64,000 nucleotides of DNA from the NCBI GenBank assembly GCA_026724425.1, contig JAIUCV010000003.1:42371283-42435282 (forward strand), written 5' to 3'. This stretch comes from Erythrophleum ivorense (taxonomy: Eukaryota > Streptophyta > Magnoliopsida > Fabales > Fabaceae). The position numbers were made by a program, and so were the translations under genes. This document shows positions 24,225 through 36,604 of this stretch, one piece after another. Below the pieces are notes generated by a model. That model was given only the letters and a program-made list of their open reading frames with translations. It was not told where the DNA came from and ran no database searches. Position 1 is the stretch's first letter, and every line of letters begins with the position of its first letter.

Positions 24225-25156
24225 AAACTGATTGATCTTAAGTGAGGTGAAGAGGGAAAATAATTAACAAATTAACGATCAAGATTAATGCAAAAATGAA
24301 GCAAGGTATTTATTACACATCTATAGCCATTTTTACATTAATTTTGATTATTGATGTGTAACACATTAATCTTGATTGTTGATGTATGATCTAAAGGTGA
24401 TTAGTTCCTACTCATCTCTTACAAAAGATTACTTCTCTCACTTGATATACCTTGTTTTATCTATACATATATATATATATATATATATAGATTGAGAGAG
24501 AGAGAGAGAGACTGTATTTGGAACTCTCGATTGTGATTCTGGGCACTGAGTCTCCTGGTTGTTTCCTGACAGGAAGTTGAAGAGGCGTTTACTTTTTGGG
24601 GCACTCCAGAAGGTGACCTGGTCCATCCTGCTGAGTGCATGGAGCAATTACTTGAGAAAGTTAGGCGTCATAGAGTTAATATTGATGGCAATGTTTGTAC
24701 TGTGATTGTGACAACCCTGGTTCTTGAGGTAAACAAATGAAAATTACTAAGGCTAAAAATAAATAGACTAAGTTAATCATAAATAACCATATAAATATAT
24801 CAAATATATTTTTCATGGATTTGCAACTGGTTCTAATATATATACTTATTTATCCATAATTTATTTGGTGGTACCTATTGTGGGGAGACTGTTTTTACTT
24901 GAAAATTTCTTCAATTAGATTCAGATTTAACACCATTCCCGTGTCACATCCTCCAAATGTTCAGCTATCATGTCTCCTTCACTTTTTGTTATCTTCTGAT
25001 GCAATTGACCTGATATGGTAATAAATGAATTTGCAGGGTTGGCAGCGAAAGCTTGATCCTGGCTACAATGTGATGGAGACGCTGCAGACACTGGTACTCA
25101 GAACTGATTGGGCAAAGTCTCTTTCTTATACGATTGACGGTCTGATGGCCCCTTGA
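20900..25156 (+). CDS. ABC1/UbiB-family atypical kinase, ADCK2-like, probably mitochondrial
   Basis: Coding exons: 20900-22231, 22938-23207, 24573-24728, 25037-25156. All junctions are GT-AG and in frame, giving 625 aa. The upstream in-frame ATG at 20852 lies before the acceptor at 20892, so the start at 20900 was chosen. The N-terminus is Arg-rich with no early acidic residues (MLGNIRRATQSILRNHRNR), as in a mitochondrial presequence. Two hydrophobic segments follow in the first third. ABC1 kinase motifs: KWGQ at residues 229-232 (KxGQ), ASGSIAQVHRA, VAVK with Lys318, DLAREAAHLSRF, HADMHPGN (450-457) and LDVGM (482-486). Family members such as COQ8 support ubiquinone and lipid metabolism; they are not ordinary protein kinases. 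The substrate here is unknown. AATAAA at 25446-25451 may be the poly(A) signal. Sure of the family, fairly sure of the ADCK2-like subgroup. Confidence 0.9.
22619..22652. repeat. (TA)n(T)n microsatellite
   Basis: A TA run passes into a T run inside intron 1 of the kinase coding region. Confidence 0.8.
23640..24120 (-). pseudogene. Endogenous pararetrovirus (Caulimoviridae) fragment in an intron
   Basis: Minus-strand translation with several frame breaks resembles the linker before, and the first part of, the reverse transcriptase of caulimovirids. The clearest piece (about 23650-23815) includes YRENFNEANIP and CKKETQELLDK. Upstream pieces to about 24120 fit the same polyprotein region. It lies antisense in the third intron of the kinase gene, counting the leader intron. 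It has no complete domain and cannot function. The identification is by remembered family motifs, not by a search. Confidence 0.6.
24163..24220. repeat. Compound (AT)n-(GA)n microsatellite
   Basis: An AT run followed by about 19 GA units in an intron of the kinase gene. A similar compound repeat recurs at 24467-24511, so the two may be a duplicated locus. Confidence 0.85.
24467..24511. repeat. Compound (AT)n-(GA)n microsatellite
   Basis: An AT run of about 12 units, then GATTGAGAGAGAGAG, 60-100 bp before the exon acceptor at 24572. Confidence 0.85.
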
Positions 25157-28100
25157 GAATGAGAAGCTTACTTTATTTGTTGAGGCTCCTTAGAAACAAT
25201 TTTGACTACATAACCCAAAACTTCACTGGTCCCAAGAATTCAGTCTTAGGCTCTCTGATATTGTTCTTTTTTTTTTTCCTCCTTTAGGGGGGGAAGTTTT
25301 ACTATCACCTGTATTGTTGAATTCTTCCATGGAACTATTCAGTTTGCGTGGATGTAAATCGGCGATTGATGCATCAGTGCCACTTGTAAAGGTATATTAA
25401 CTGGGTAACAAGTTTTCAAAATCAAAGAGGCCCGACAAGCTTTAAAATAAATTGTAATATTTACATTTTAGCTCAAATCTTTTTCTTATTATAGTTTATG
25501 ATATTTACATTTCAACCCCACATAAATTTTTCGTTAACAAATTTTTTTTTGGTTCTTTGTATTTACAAAATAGCTTATTAGATTGTTTAATCTTACCAAA
25601 ACCTTTGAAGTAATTACATCTCTTTATTTCTAGGTTGGGCTTTTTTTTCAATTTTGATAACTTGTTAGTTAGCATATCTTTGCCAAATGGTGACTCCTGA
25701 TTGGGCCATGTGTAATTTCATCGGTGCAATTGAATTTGCAATTTCACGGGACACTTCATCTTGATTATTTTTTTCAACAGCTATTACTGTGTACCTGAGT
25801 GTCACAGTTTACAAGAGAAATGAAATAGACGGGAGTAAAGTGAATTTTTCCTCCATTCCTGTATTCGCATCAAGAGAAAATAATTTATATCAATTTTTAA
25901 TTTTTTTTTATTTCATGATGAGTAGATACACATGTTGGTTCTTTCAGTATTTGAAAGAAGCCGAAAAGCTCTTCATTTTGTTAGGCGGTCTCAACTTTGG
26001 CCCACTAAAATAATCTGCCAGTTTGAATAGCATACAGCATTTTACAGCTTTATGAACCATAACAAAAAATGTAATTGTTCATAATAATTAATTTAAGAGA
26101 ATTTTTGTTTTGGAATATTTTTGTTAAATTATACTCCACCAAAGTCTTAATTCAATTAATTTATTTTCTTGCTAAAATTTACTTGATTGATGCAAAGATT
26201 GATTGCCAAACAAGGTTCTCTTTCAAATAACAAAAATTAAAGGAGATTATTTGCATTTATCTTTTCTTTTCTTTTTATCGAACTCGGAATCAGACGATTA
26301 TGTAGTGCTGAGCTTAGGTATGTCGTAGAGTAGCATTACTAGTTGTGCCAAGTACACAATATGGTAATCCATATGTATGGTACTCCTTTCAGCTTGTTAG
26401 GCGAACGAAGTTTATTTTATGATGCTAGGAACAAGTATAAACTTCGAGGTTTTTCTTTCTTTTTCATTTTTCATTTTTTTTTCCTTGCTAAGTAGATATT
26501 CGACGCAAAGAAAAGACTGAAGTCTACGACCTTTATTGGTTACCCTATTCTCTCTTGGTAGATAGCTATGGCTTTTTTTCAAATGAAATTGTAATATCGC
26601 CGTCCCATTCATATGCTCTCTTGGTAAATATAATGCTATGGCTCCTTTGCTGGTTTGCCGTAAACCTCATTCGTTGAGTAAATTTTATTTATACGAAAAT
26701 TTATTGGACTTCAATCTTGTGAAAAATAATGAATAATTATGCTTGCAGCTTAGCCATAAATAGGGTTAGTTTGGAAGAATTTGGCAATTCTTAAGTCTGC
26801 CAATAATTTAATAGTACTACCTTTCGTGAAAAAAACATTGAATACAAATTTAGATGAATGAGATTATACAAGTAGAATAGGAGTGACAATAATGTATATT
26901 TATTCAAGCAACGAATAATGGATACAAACCGAGTTTCTAAAGCTTTCATTTCATCTTTAGTAGCTCTTTCCTTCTTACAGTTAACACACAAATGAAGCGA
27001 TAATGAGGGTAGAGATGTTATACTAGAACTAAAGTAAGGAGTAACACACACACACACACTCTTTTTCTTCTATTTATTTATTTATCTTTTTTTTTTGTGG
27101 GCCCCCCAGGGGGGGGGGGGGCGGCGCGCAGAGAGTGGGGGTATCTCCATGTTTTAGCACCAAGCTCCTAATCATCATTTACAGCCACAGAAAATTGAAC
27201 AAATTTGATGCATCAAGATAGAATCTGGTGTCCATCCAAAGCAAATGAAGGATATTAAGGATTATGTTTCAAGATTTAACTTCAATACAAATCTCATTGA
27301 ATATCATGGGTGCTCGACTCTGAAAAGGTACATGACAGTTTTAACAGCATGCCACTGAAACTAGTGCCATATCATTATCACATGCCAGTTAAACTTCATG
27401 GATGACCGGGCATTCTATTCTACCATCTTCTAGAGTAATCAAATGATACAGCATAAAATGAATCCGGATTGCAGTGTTATAAAGCACTTCAAACTGTCAA
27501 CAAACATGAACAAGGAGTATCTCATCCTTCACGCAAGATGAGCCATACTTTGGCAAATTACATGTGTAGCTAAAGGAATTACAGGGTTTTTAGCAGTAGC
27601 ATATGCGAACTGTCACAGACATGAGGCTGCATATTGTTTGCTTCTATATCAAGTTGATGTCACTTGGAAGCATAAACGTTAATACGGACACAACAGTGAG
27701 ACGTGACACAATAAAATCTGAAATATCCATATACAATTTAAAATGTTGCATCATGTCTGATACAAGTGTCTATCGTTTGTCAAATACAGACGCAGCTCCT
27801 TTTTTTAAGTTTCCATTAAATTTGATCCACCCAACTGTAGCTTAAAGGGTGGTCAGAATGTCAGTTTTATGGTCTCCTCAAACCCATAATACATCCCTCT
27901 CACTCTCCCCTTAAATATTACCAATTTCCTTTCAAGTAAAGGATAGAAAAGTTTCTACAGACCATAACATTTTATTTCAACTTACAGAGAGACTTGTATA
28001 TATTGGTGAACAAAAATGAATAGAAACTGAAATTAATCAATTCAACGAGTACCTTGCCAGATCTTAAATGTGTGTGAGAACTGATCTATACAAAAATGAA

Positions 28101-28170
28101 GGCATCTAGTGAGGTTGAGATTGAGACATGAGCGGTGCTGAGGCACATAGGAATATTTCAGCTGTTGCAG
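25157..28170. other. Intergenic DNA between two convergent genes
   Basis: The 3' ends of the kinase gene (plus) and the JmjC gene (minus) face each other here. Probable 3' UTRs occupy the edges: AATAAA at 25446 for the kinase gene and, read on minus, AATAAA at 27971-27976 for the JmjC gene. The remainder is AT-rich, with a CA microsatellite near 27044-27058 and a striking T/G/C homopolymer cluster near 27088-27135. No further gene was seen. Confidence 0.6.
27088..27135. repeat. Homopolymer cluster: T-run, C6, G13 and GC-rich tail
   Basis: A T-run leads into GTGGGCCCCCCA and then 13 G in a row, followed by CGGCGCGCAG, in otherwise AT-rich DNA. It could form a G-quadruplex or hairpin, or be a sequencing or gap-closure error. 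Confidence 0.75.
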
Positions 28171-31100
28171 TCACGTTTTGCAAGTAAGGTCTCGTATTTC
28201 TTTTATTGCTGTTCTCATGCTATAAAGGGCCATTCTCTTCACCTGTTTTGATCATGAAAAAAAAAAAAAAACTCTTGTCAGTCCCATGAGAACAACTCAC
28301 TGAAGAAAGCAGGCACTGGTGGATAATATTACTACTGAATTTACCTCCAGCTTGTCTACTTTTGCTTTATGGCCTTTTGGAAGCAGACGGACTTCATCAA
28401 TCAACTGGATACACTCGGTAACATTTTCAGGGGACACAAATTCAAGCACCACATGAACACAGCACTGCAGTTCAAGATACAAATACTTGTCATGCATCGA
28501 CACAAGTTACGATTTACTAAGGGGCTACACAGATCAAATATTGACAAAAACAAATCCTTTATCAGCCATCTGGTGCAGTGTATGGCTGTTTATATTGTGT
28601 AGTTTTCCTTGTGTTTTCTGCAAATGCCGGTAGCTGCATACATTTCCCTAGATTCTTGCAAGTCATATGCTAAAATCTAAAAAACTGAACTTTTCAGTAT
28701 ATTTCAAAATGCAAAAAGCATATTCAACAACACTGGATTTCTAGGACGAGCAATTTTAAGTTTTACAAGGTTTCTGCTAACTTGTTTATTGTGAATGAGA
28801 AAAGTAAATCCAAACCATTGGATCTTTATGTGAGTAGACAGGATTAAAACAAACTTCACAAAACCATTTATAAAAGTCACAGCACATGACTTTATGTTTT
28901 AATCTCGAGACCATTCATGCAAGATATAAACATCAGGATTCGCTCATCTTACTTGCAATAAATAAGTCCATTCACTAAATATTTCCCCAATATATGTGTG
29001 TGTGTGTAAACACAGAGAGAGAGAGAGTATAAGAAAATCTTCATATTAATGTGAAAGAGACCTTAGGATTTCTGATCTGGTATGGACATCCAGCAGGAAT
29101 GATGACAGCTTCTCCAACATGTTGCTCAAAAGTCCACGGTTCAATCTCTGGTAACAGCATAGGTGTGTTTAGTTATTTAGCATTGTGACAGATGATTATA
29201 CACAGCATTACACTTACCAAACTCCTCCTTAAGCCTCATTTTGTGAGTATTGTCAAGAAAGAAGCTCTGATCTAGAATTGGGTGAATCATCTACAAAGAT
29301 GAGACAAAACTAATCATCATCAACTCCAACAGAGTCCTCCTAATTAGTTGTCCTGACTAAGAATTACCTGCTTTTGATGGTCTTGGGTATTAGAAAATTC
29401 GATACAATGTCTTTTAAGGTATTCTATTAGTTTTGGGACATCTTGTCTGCGAAATACATCCCACTGGGCGCCAGAATGCTCAGCAAGCTTTTTGTTTCTA
29501 TCATTGTTTGAGCTTTCAAAGGGATCTTTATGATTATGGTGTGTAGACAATGGAGTGCTTTGGAAAGTCCCATGAAGTACAGTGGATTCAGAGTCAGAAT
29601 TAGAATCTGAATCACATTCTCTACCCTGGGAAATATTGCTGTCCGTTCTTTGACTAGCTGCTTTTCTTGCCTCAGTAGATATGGAAGTTGTCCTATTGAC
29701 TCTCCGGAAGAAATCCATTTCTTCTCTGACCATACTCTGCAATCCTTTTTGTTTCACATCTTCAGCTTGCAATAATGAGTTTCCTTTCATACTTTGTCCC
29801 CTTATCTGCTCGGTAATAATTTTAGAAGACTCCCTTTGACTCAGAATTCTATGCTTTTTCAATAACTTTCTTATTTTAGTGAGCTGTTCTGTAGAGAGAG
29901 GGACATCCATGGAATGCGCCATGATATTAACCTGTAATTACAAATCAGACACATGATATGGCACAGATAACTTATTATCTCCGCAAACATCCTATTAGTA
30001 AGCACCAATGAGCACAACTATTTGACACACAGCTTTTGCACCGAATTAACCACCAAATCGTACATGTTAGTTAGAGAGAAAGGGAATCAGTTGCAGTTTG
30101 AAGGTGTGGGTCACCCACATATAGCCATTCAATTAACTTTGGTATCTATCTCAGTGAAAAACCTTCTGTGTTATATGTTCCAAGCACCCCTACTGCATGT
30201 ATTATAGAATTATTAGAAACAAGCAAAAAGGATAGAATGTCTAAGAGGAGAAACTCTCAGCTTATGCTTGAGGGTGCAATTTAAAAACATAGAGAAATAG
30301 ACAATGATCCTATGTGCTTCAAAGTTCTTTCCCAGACTACATTGAAATGTTTGTTATGAAGCTAAACCAAGTGCTAAATAAACAGATTATTAGATTTAGT
30401 TGGACCGTGGACTTGCTAAGGTTGTAATATCAACAATTCTAGACAGTTGAGTTGTGATCTTCACAATATAAATCAACATCAAGTTATTTAATCCAAAAAG
30501 GACATATAGGATGACTTATATAAGCATATTAACTAAGCATTTCAGATTCTCACTCGCAGACCTGTAGACAGTTGAGTTGTGATCTTCAGAATATAAATCA
30601 ACATCAAGTTATTTAATCCAAAAAGGACATATAGGATGACTTATATAAGCATATTAACTAAGCATTTCAGATTCTCACTCACAGACCTGCAACATGTCTA
30701 TTTACAGGACAGCCTTCATGGCTTATACAAGGGACAGGGAGTTTTCCTGTTATGCGCATGTGTATTACTTCAGATAGATCTCTAAGTTATCATGTCCAAA
30801 AATATGCATAACAGATACATATGGCATTTTAATTTTGGTAAAACAGTAGTGAGTAGTGACAATTTTGTCACCATAAATAACCCATGGAGTGCATGAAAGA
30901 AGATGGGCATAAGAAGAAATCAAGTGCAGCAAAACAGGAAAGGAAACATACCACATCATATGAGTCATAGCAGAGTTTTGTTACAGAATCAGCTTGTTCG
31001 TCAGCACAGCCATATGACATATAGACAAACGGCCCTATGTCATGTTTCTCACTTCCTGGTGGCAAATTTGCAGCTAAATTCAGAAGACCAGATGCGGGAT

Positions 31101-34100
31101 TCATGTATTCTTGAAGTGGTAGAGCATCAATCACTTCAGCAAAATGAGTTGGAAACTGTTCTTTGAATAGTTGGGAAGACAGCCAACCCTTCAATTTCAG
31201 CATCTCATGCCAAGTATTTTCCTGTGGCTGACATCTCAGAGACCCAGCAAAACACTGCCTAATGTTAATTTCCACCTGCCACAGGGTACAAAACTAAAAT
31301 TAATAATAATTTACTTTTAGTAATGGTATTTGGGTTCAGTGGCATCTCCATCCTAATTAAAAGCAAAGGTGGAGTAGAGTTACAAGTTTGAACATACCAT
31401 GTGTATATGTGCGTGAGTGCCAGTTACAAATACAATAAAATTGAGTCTATGATTATAAAATATTAACTTGAAATTTTGAATAATATATAATTAAAAGAAA
31501 GTACCAACATTTTTTTAGCAAACTAACAAGTTATCAATTTAATAAATCAATTCAAAAGTATCGTGACATATACAATTATTTGATCCACTGACCTCACACC
31601 AATCCAAACAAGCTTCAAGTAAGTCCTTATCATTCTCATATCTTGTAATGCTCTGCTCAAGATAAGCACAGAACATGACCAGCGGATCCCAACTGTGATT
31701 TGATTTACTTTGGAGCACATCTCGTACTACTACTGGATGGCCTTTTCCCCAGTGCTTCTGAAAGTGTTCAAAATTATGATGACTGATGTCCAAAACTGTG
31801 GGATAAAACAAGCAATTATCGTTGGAATCTTCTCTTAAAGCTGCTTCTTGCCATTGCTTATATTTATCAATCTTATTATCTGTATCAAGACAAAGCGAGC
31901 AGCTTGAACTTTTATCCAAGGTTTCAGGAAAGTCATAGCAGCAAACTATTTCTTCTGCTTTTAGTTCCATCTCTTTGATCCAACTTAAGGGGAAAACACA
32001 TCTCAAATCAAGGAGGCTATCACCACAACCACCAACCTCTGTGAGGGGGCAAGATACACTGCCAGTACCATTACAAATTGTCCTGTCCGGCAATGATGAA
32101 GTAGCACTCAAATTGCCATTCAGAGTGACCTTATCCAAAAGGTGGTTTTCACTAGCAATGCCATCTTTCAATTTATTGGGTAGCTTGGACAAAGATGAGC
32201 TAATTTTTCCAGAGATGCTTCCTTGACTTAATTCCTGACAACAACTTAAGCAGATGCTATAGGAACAACTAGAGCAGCTTCTATGGAGATCCAAAATCGG
32301 TGTTTTGCAGTGATTGCTGGGACAAGTTGTTACATTAGTTACCAAGAAGCACTAAAAGATCATTTGAATTTTCTTAATAGCATCAGTGGAAGAGAGATTA
32401 CCAGCAATTTTGTTCATTGCAGCCAAACTCAACTTGCTTGATGTGCATATCAGAGGTTCTTTTCCCTGTCACACAAGCATCTAAGATAACCATCCTACAA
32501 TCAACAAGGGTTGAGTTAACAATAATCAATGCTGGAAGAATGATGATTAGTACCTTTACTTTTCACTTCTGCTTCCAGTTCAATATTCTGGTCTTCATTT
32601 ATTTGTTTTAATACAGGAAGGAGCATACAGATCAAATAATGAAAACACAAAATTCTGTCAACTCTGCTTTTACCAGCCAAATATTCCTGTAACAGAGGGA
32701 CATAAACTCACTTGTCAGCGTATGCTACAAAAGAAACACTAGTTTAGCCACAAGTCATCTTACTTTGATGTCAGACCTTACTTTCACTGTCTTTACATTG
32801 ACTTGCCAGGCAGTCTTTACAGGAGCAAGTTCCTCGACAAACTGGACATGCTATCTTAACTTCATTTTGAGTGTCAAAGTACCTAAACATGTTTCAACAT
32901 ATGGTAGACAAGCATCTCATATACTGATCCTCAATAAGAAAAGGTGTAAACAGCAGAAACAGGATGGATAAAACTCTTAGCACTTATTATTATTGATTGG
33001 CATTGTATCACTGCCAAGAAAGTTACCAAAAAGCAGAGGAACAAGATAGAGTATGGAGATCTACGGGTATAATTTTTTGTTTTTGGGTTTATTTGTTTGG
33101 TTGTTATTAACCTCTATTCCCTGCGTCTAATAATTTCAAAAGATGAGTATCCTTTCATACAAAGAGTTCTAGATCTATATTATAAATAATCTCTTGCCCG
33201 GTCTAATCCAATCACAGCTTCATAAATTCTAGTTCCAGCCTTGCTCAAAACTTGTTCTTGGAGTTTGGACCCTTGTAAAAAATCAAATTCTGTTTTAAAC
33301 GGGAATAGATAGCAAAGTAGATAAGCACACGAGGATGACAATGGAACAAGAAGTCCAACATACACAACAAACTTAATTTAGTATTGACAGTAAATGTCTC
33401 GTAGGTTCAAGTTTATGCCCAAACTTGGGGTGAATGAATTCAACAAACCGTTCTTTGATGCAATCCATGCAAAAGAATTCTTTTTGACAGCTTGAACACT
33501 TTATGAGATTCCAAGAATCGCTTCTCTGGCACCAGTGGCACTTTTTCCTCCTACGCTTCTTCAAGTTTCGCCCAAAAGGCAATACCTAAAAACGACCAAT
33601 TCACCCAAATAGGAAAATACATAAATGATCAAAAAGCCTGAAAGCATTAGAAAAAGTACAGCAAATCTGCTACAACCCACAGAGAACCTACCTGCAACTT
33701 GCCAGCGGGAAGCCTCTCCACATTCTTGGACCTGAAGTAACGCGGGGTAATTGCTTTATAATCAACCCCTACTTTAACATCACAATGGGAACCCACATTG
33801 TTGTAATCTTGGGGCGTCGATGCTGGAGAGATTGCCATAACACCATTAGGCAATTCTCTAGTCAACTCTCCCTCACTGTAATGAAATTCCGCCTCCTCCT
33901 CCTCCTGCTTCTTCTTCCTCTTCTCTCCCTGCTTCTTCTTCCTCTTCTCAACCTCCCTCTTCAGAACCATCCTTATCAACTCCAACTGCATATCGCCTTG
34001 CTTCAACGCCTTTTTCCTCACAGGATGAGCATCCAATGCTCCAGAAGAATCCGAGAATTTCCGCCTCTTCTTCATGAGCTTCGCCATCTTCCCCACTTTC

Positions 34101-34345
34101 CGAGCCCTAATTTCAACATTGTCGAGAACAACAGAGTCGTTCTTGTTATTATTATGCCCCTTCTTTCCCTTCCTCTGAAGCTTCAGCGACTCCGGGACCT
34201 TCTCTTTGTATTGCCGATGACGGCCTTGTAGATAGTGAATCTCACATAGCCTCAGATTCTCCATGACTCTTCGGCGGCACCGCCATTGTCGCCCGTCGGT
34301 GCGGCTACAGCGCAGATGGTCCGGCAAAGCTTCCTCCTCTTCCAT
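28171..34345 (-). CDS. JmjC-domain protein with WRC domain and Cys-rich fingers (JMJ25/JMJ28 type)
   Basis: Twelve exons in transcript order: 34345-33692, 33585-33449, 32882-32777, 32686-32554, 32465-32402, 32316-31593, 31275-30952, 29931-29368, 29290-29218, 29147-29062, 28464-28345, 28242-28171. All introns are GT-AG and phases agree, giving 1018 aa. The WRC domain uses C13, C23, C34 and H37 (RTDGRQWRCRRR). Lys/Arg-rich nuclear-type segments follow. A RING-like finger starts at C234 (CHWC...CSSC...CMDC), continues in CPVCRGTCSC (276-285) and is followed by a further Cys-rich block (CKTPILDLHRSC). The JmjC domain spans about residues 640-985. KDM3-type proteins remove H3K9 methyl marks using Fe(II) and 2-oxoglutarate. 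Here HxD reads CYD (708-710) and the distal His reads Tyr949 (CPYQI). I recall this pattern from Arabidopsis JMJ28 but cannot confirm it. Confidence 0.9.
30441..30690. repeat. 125-bp tandem duplication in a JmjC-gene intron
   Basis: Units 30441-30565 and 30566-30690 both start AGACAGTTGAGTTGTGATCT and differ at only about three positions. They lie in the intron between exons 7 and 8 (29932-30951). The near identity points to a recent event. Confidence 0.9.
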
Positions 34346-36604
34346 TGAAACTTCTTTTACCGGAAAACTTAAATAATTTTCTGTCCCGATTGAAATTTTC
34401 TCAGGAAAATTGGCTCGGAAAAGAACCGTCTTCTCTGCACAGAGCGGAAAGAAAAAAAGGAAAAAAGGGTTTTCAGAGCCAAAGAGTTATTGTTTCTGTA
34501 TTTATTGGAAGCAACAGTAGCGAATTAAGGCTTCGGCTTTGGCTTTGGGTTTCAGTTTTTCAAAGATGGCATATTCCCGTAATTATTGGCGAAGAGAGAG
34601 TCCTATTTAGTCTCGCAATCTTTAACATAGGACATGATATTATCAGGGAAGTATCGTCTGTGACCTGATGAGAATGCTACTGCAAGGGCTTCTGTCAAAA
34701 GCAGGCTCCATATGAATGAATATGGATTCACTTTCCTATATGTTTTCTACATTCATTCACTAATATGGGCTTCTTTGATGATTGGACCCAGCTTTTAATT
34801 TCAATTTATTATTGGGATTATTTTGTCAAGATTAATTTGCTTTTCTGAGTTTCTTGGGCTGAAATCAACGATATTTGCACTAATGATGATTGCAGTGTCA
34901 TGAAATTTAACATTTTATAGTTTTATGGTCCTTGAATGGCCAATGCAGTCACCAACGTTGTCTGGTTTGATAGCTGTCTTTAATATAGTTTTATTACTAT
35001 TTATGCTCAAATCATAGTTTTTCTGAACTTTGATTATGTAGTGTATTTTCTTTCATGACTATAGTTGATCTACTACGGATATGTTTTGCTGTGGAGGATC
35101 CAAGATAAGAATTTGTATTTGTGAAATTGCTTCCTTAAAAAGTAGACATTTTTTCAGAATCAATTTACCATTCTTTTTTATTTGTTTTCTTATATTATTT
35201 CGTTTGGGTAACATAGGACTTTCCATCCTTTCCAGTTTTTGGGGTTTAGATATGGTAATTAGCGCATTAAATGTACTTTGTGGGCTTGAATGAGCTTTCA
35301 CTGCTGTTTGGTGAAAGCCCATGCATTTTTTCCCATCTCTTCATAATCCTGATTTACTCCTTTTTTTTTTTTCCTATGGATGAACCACTTTTTTGTAGTA
35401 TTGGGTCGTACAAGAGAATGCTGAGAGATCATATCACGTTGTTAGGTCATCTGTCAATTGCCATACTTTTCAGTTTGTATAATCCAAGGTAACAGAGGTA
35501 TAGCAAAATTCTAGTACATTTTGAAACAAGTCTCTGTTCATTTTCTGAATTATAGTCTCTAAATCAGTAATTGCTGAAAGCAACAGTTAAAAGTTATTGC
35601 ATGTAGAAATTAAAGGCTAAAAGATTGCTTTTCTTTGAACAGTTTATATATAAAATTGACATCAAGCTGAACTTCTGAATGGATGCTGAGAGCATTTTAA
35701 AAGTAATGAGTCTGCATAATATTCGTTCGCAATATAGTAAATTCAAAGACGACCACTTTTTGTTTGGTTGCTTGCCTTTTACCAGTCTTTCAAGTTGATG
35801 AGCTCATTTTCTTTTTGATTTTAAATACTTTTTAAAAATTCAGTAGTTCGGTTTAAGTAGATCTATATATAGACTATAATATGACTGATTCTTATGCTCA
35901 AAATTCAAAACCATGGTTTGAAAATAGGTGAAATTTAACTAGTGAGAAGCGAAATGGAAACATACGTGACAGTGAATAAACAGACATAATTTTAGAATAA
36001 AAAAGGAAATGAAAGAGAAACTAGAAATTTATGCATTTTTTCTCTAAAGGCTCACTTAAAGTTCATAAATCTTGAACTTTTCAATGTTTGAGTTTCGTTT
36101 TGTGTAAGAGAAAAGGACAAAAATTCCAAAATGAATTACATTGCTTGTTATTCTGAGTAAATAAAACTCTACAACCAAACATATATAACTAGTAACACTG
36201 TCAAATCCAGGTGTCATTTCCATAATGCTTCATTCTTCAATTTCTTCAATAACGTTTGCTGAAGAATGCAGATTCCACACGTAATTGAAGTTATACAAAT
36301 TACAGAAATAAAAAAGGAAAAACCACTCTAACTTCATTTTATGACTATAGAATTTCTGTAAAAAACTCCTAGTCTTGACCTCCATCATTTGCCCGTTGGT
36401 AGGACTAATGAGATGGATTAATTGAGACGCACGCAAGATAATTCAAATACCACCTAATTGTAATATAAAACAAAATTGCTGCAGAAAAAACAATAAATAA
36501 ACAGCGTACAAATCATTGGTCAAAGTGGAAAAGAGTGCAGGAAGTGAAGCATAACCTGGTATATATGCTCATATGTCCATACATGTGTTCCAGAATTAGC
36601 AGCA
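34346..36604. other. JmjC gene 5' flank and MIR397 3' flank
   Basis: 34346-34700 should hold the 5' UTR and promoter of the JmjC gene (minus strand); I see no clear TATA box. 34700-36604 is AT-rich. Open frames at 35059-35492 and 36230-36436 have no recognisable domain. The part nearest 36604 is probably the 3' portion of the pri-miR397 transcript. Confidence 0.5.

Noticed and set aside
33785..34231. 148-codon plus-strand frame rich in Leu
   Set aside because: It is the antisense shadow of exon 1 of the JmjC gene, whose Lys/Glu codons read as Leu/Pro on the other strand.
35059..35492. Open frames of 70-87 codons
   Set aside because: No domain, no start context and no splice partners, and they overlap on opposite strands.
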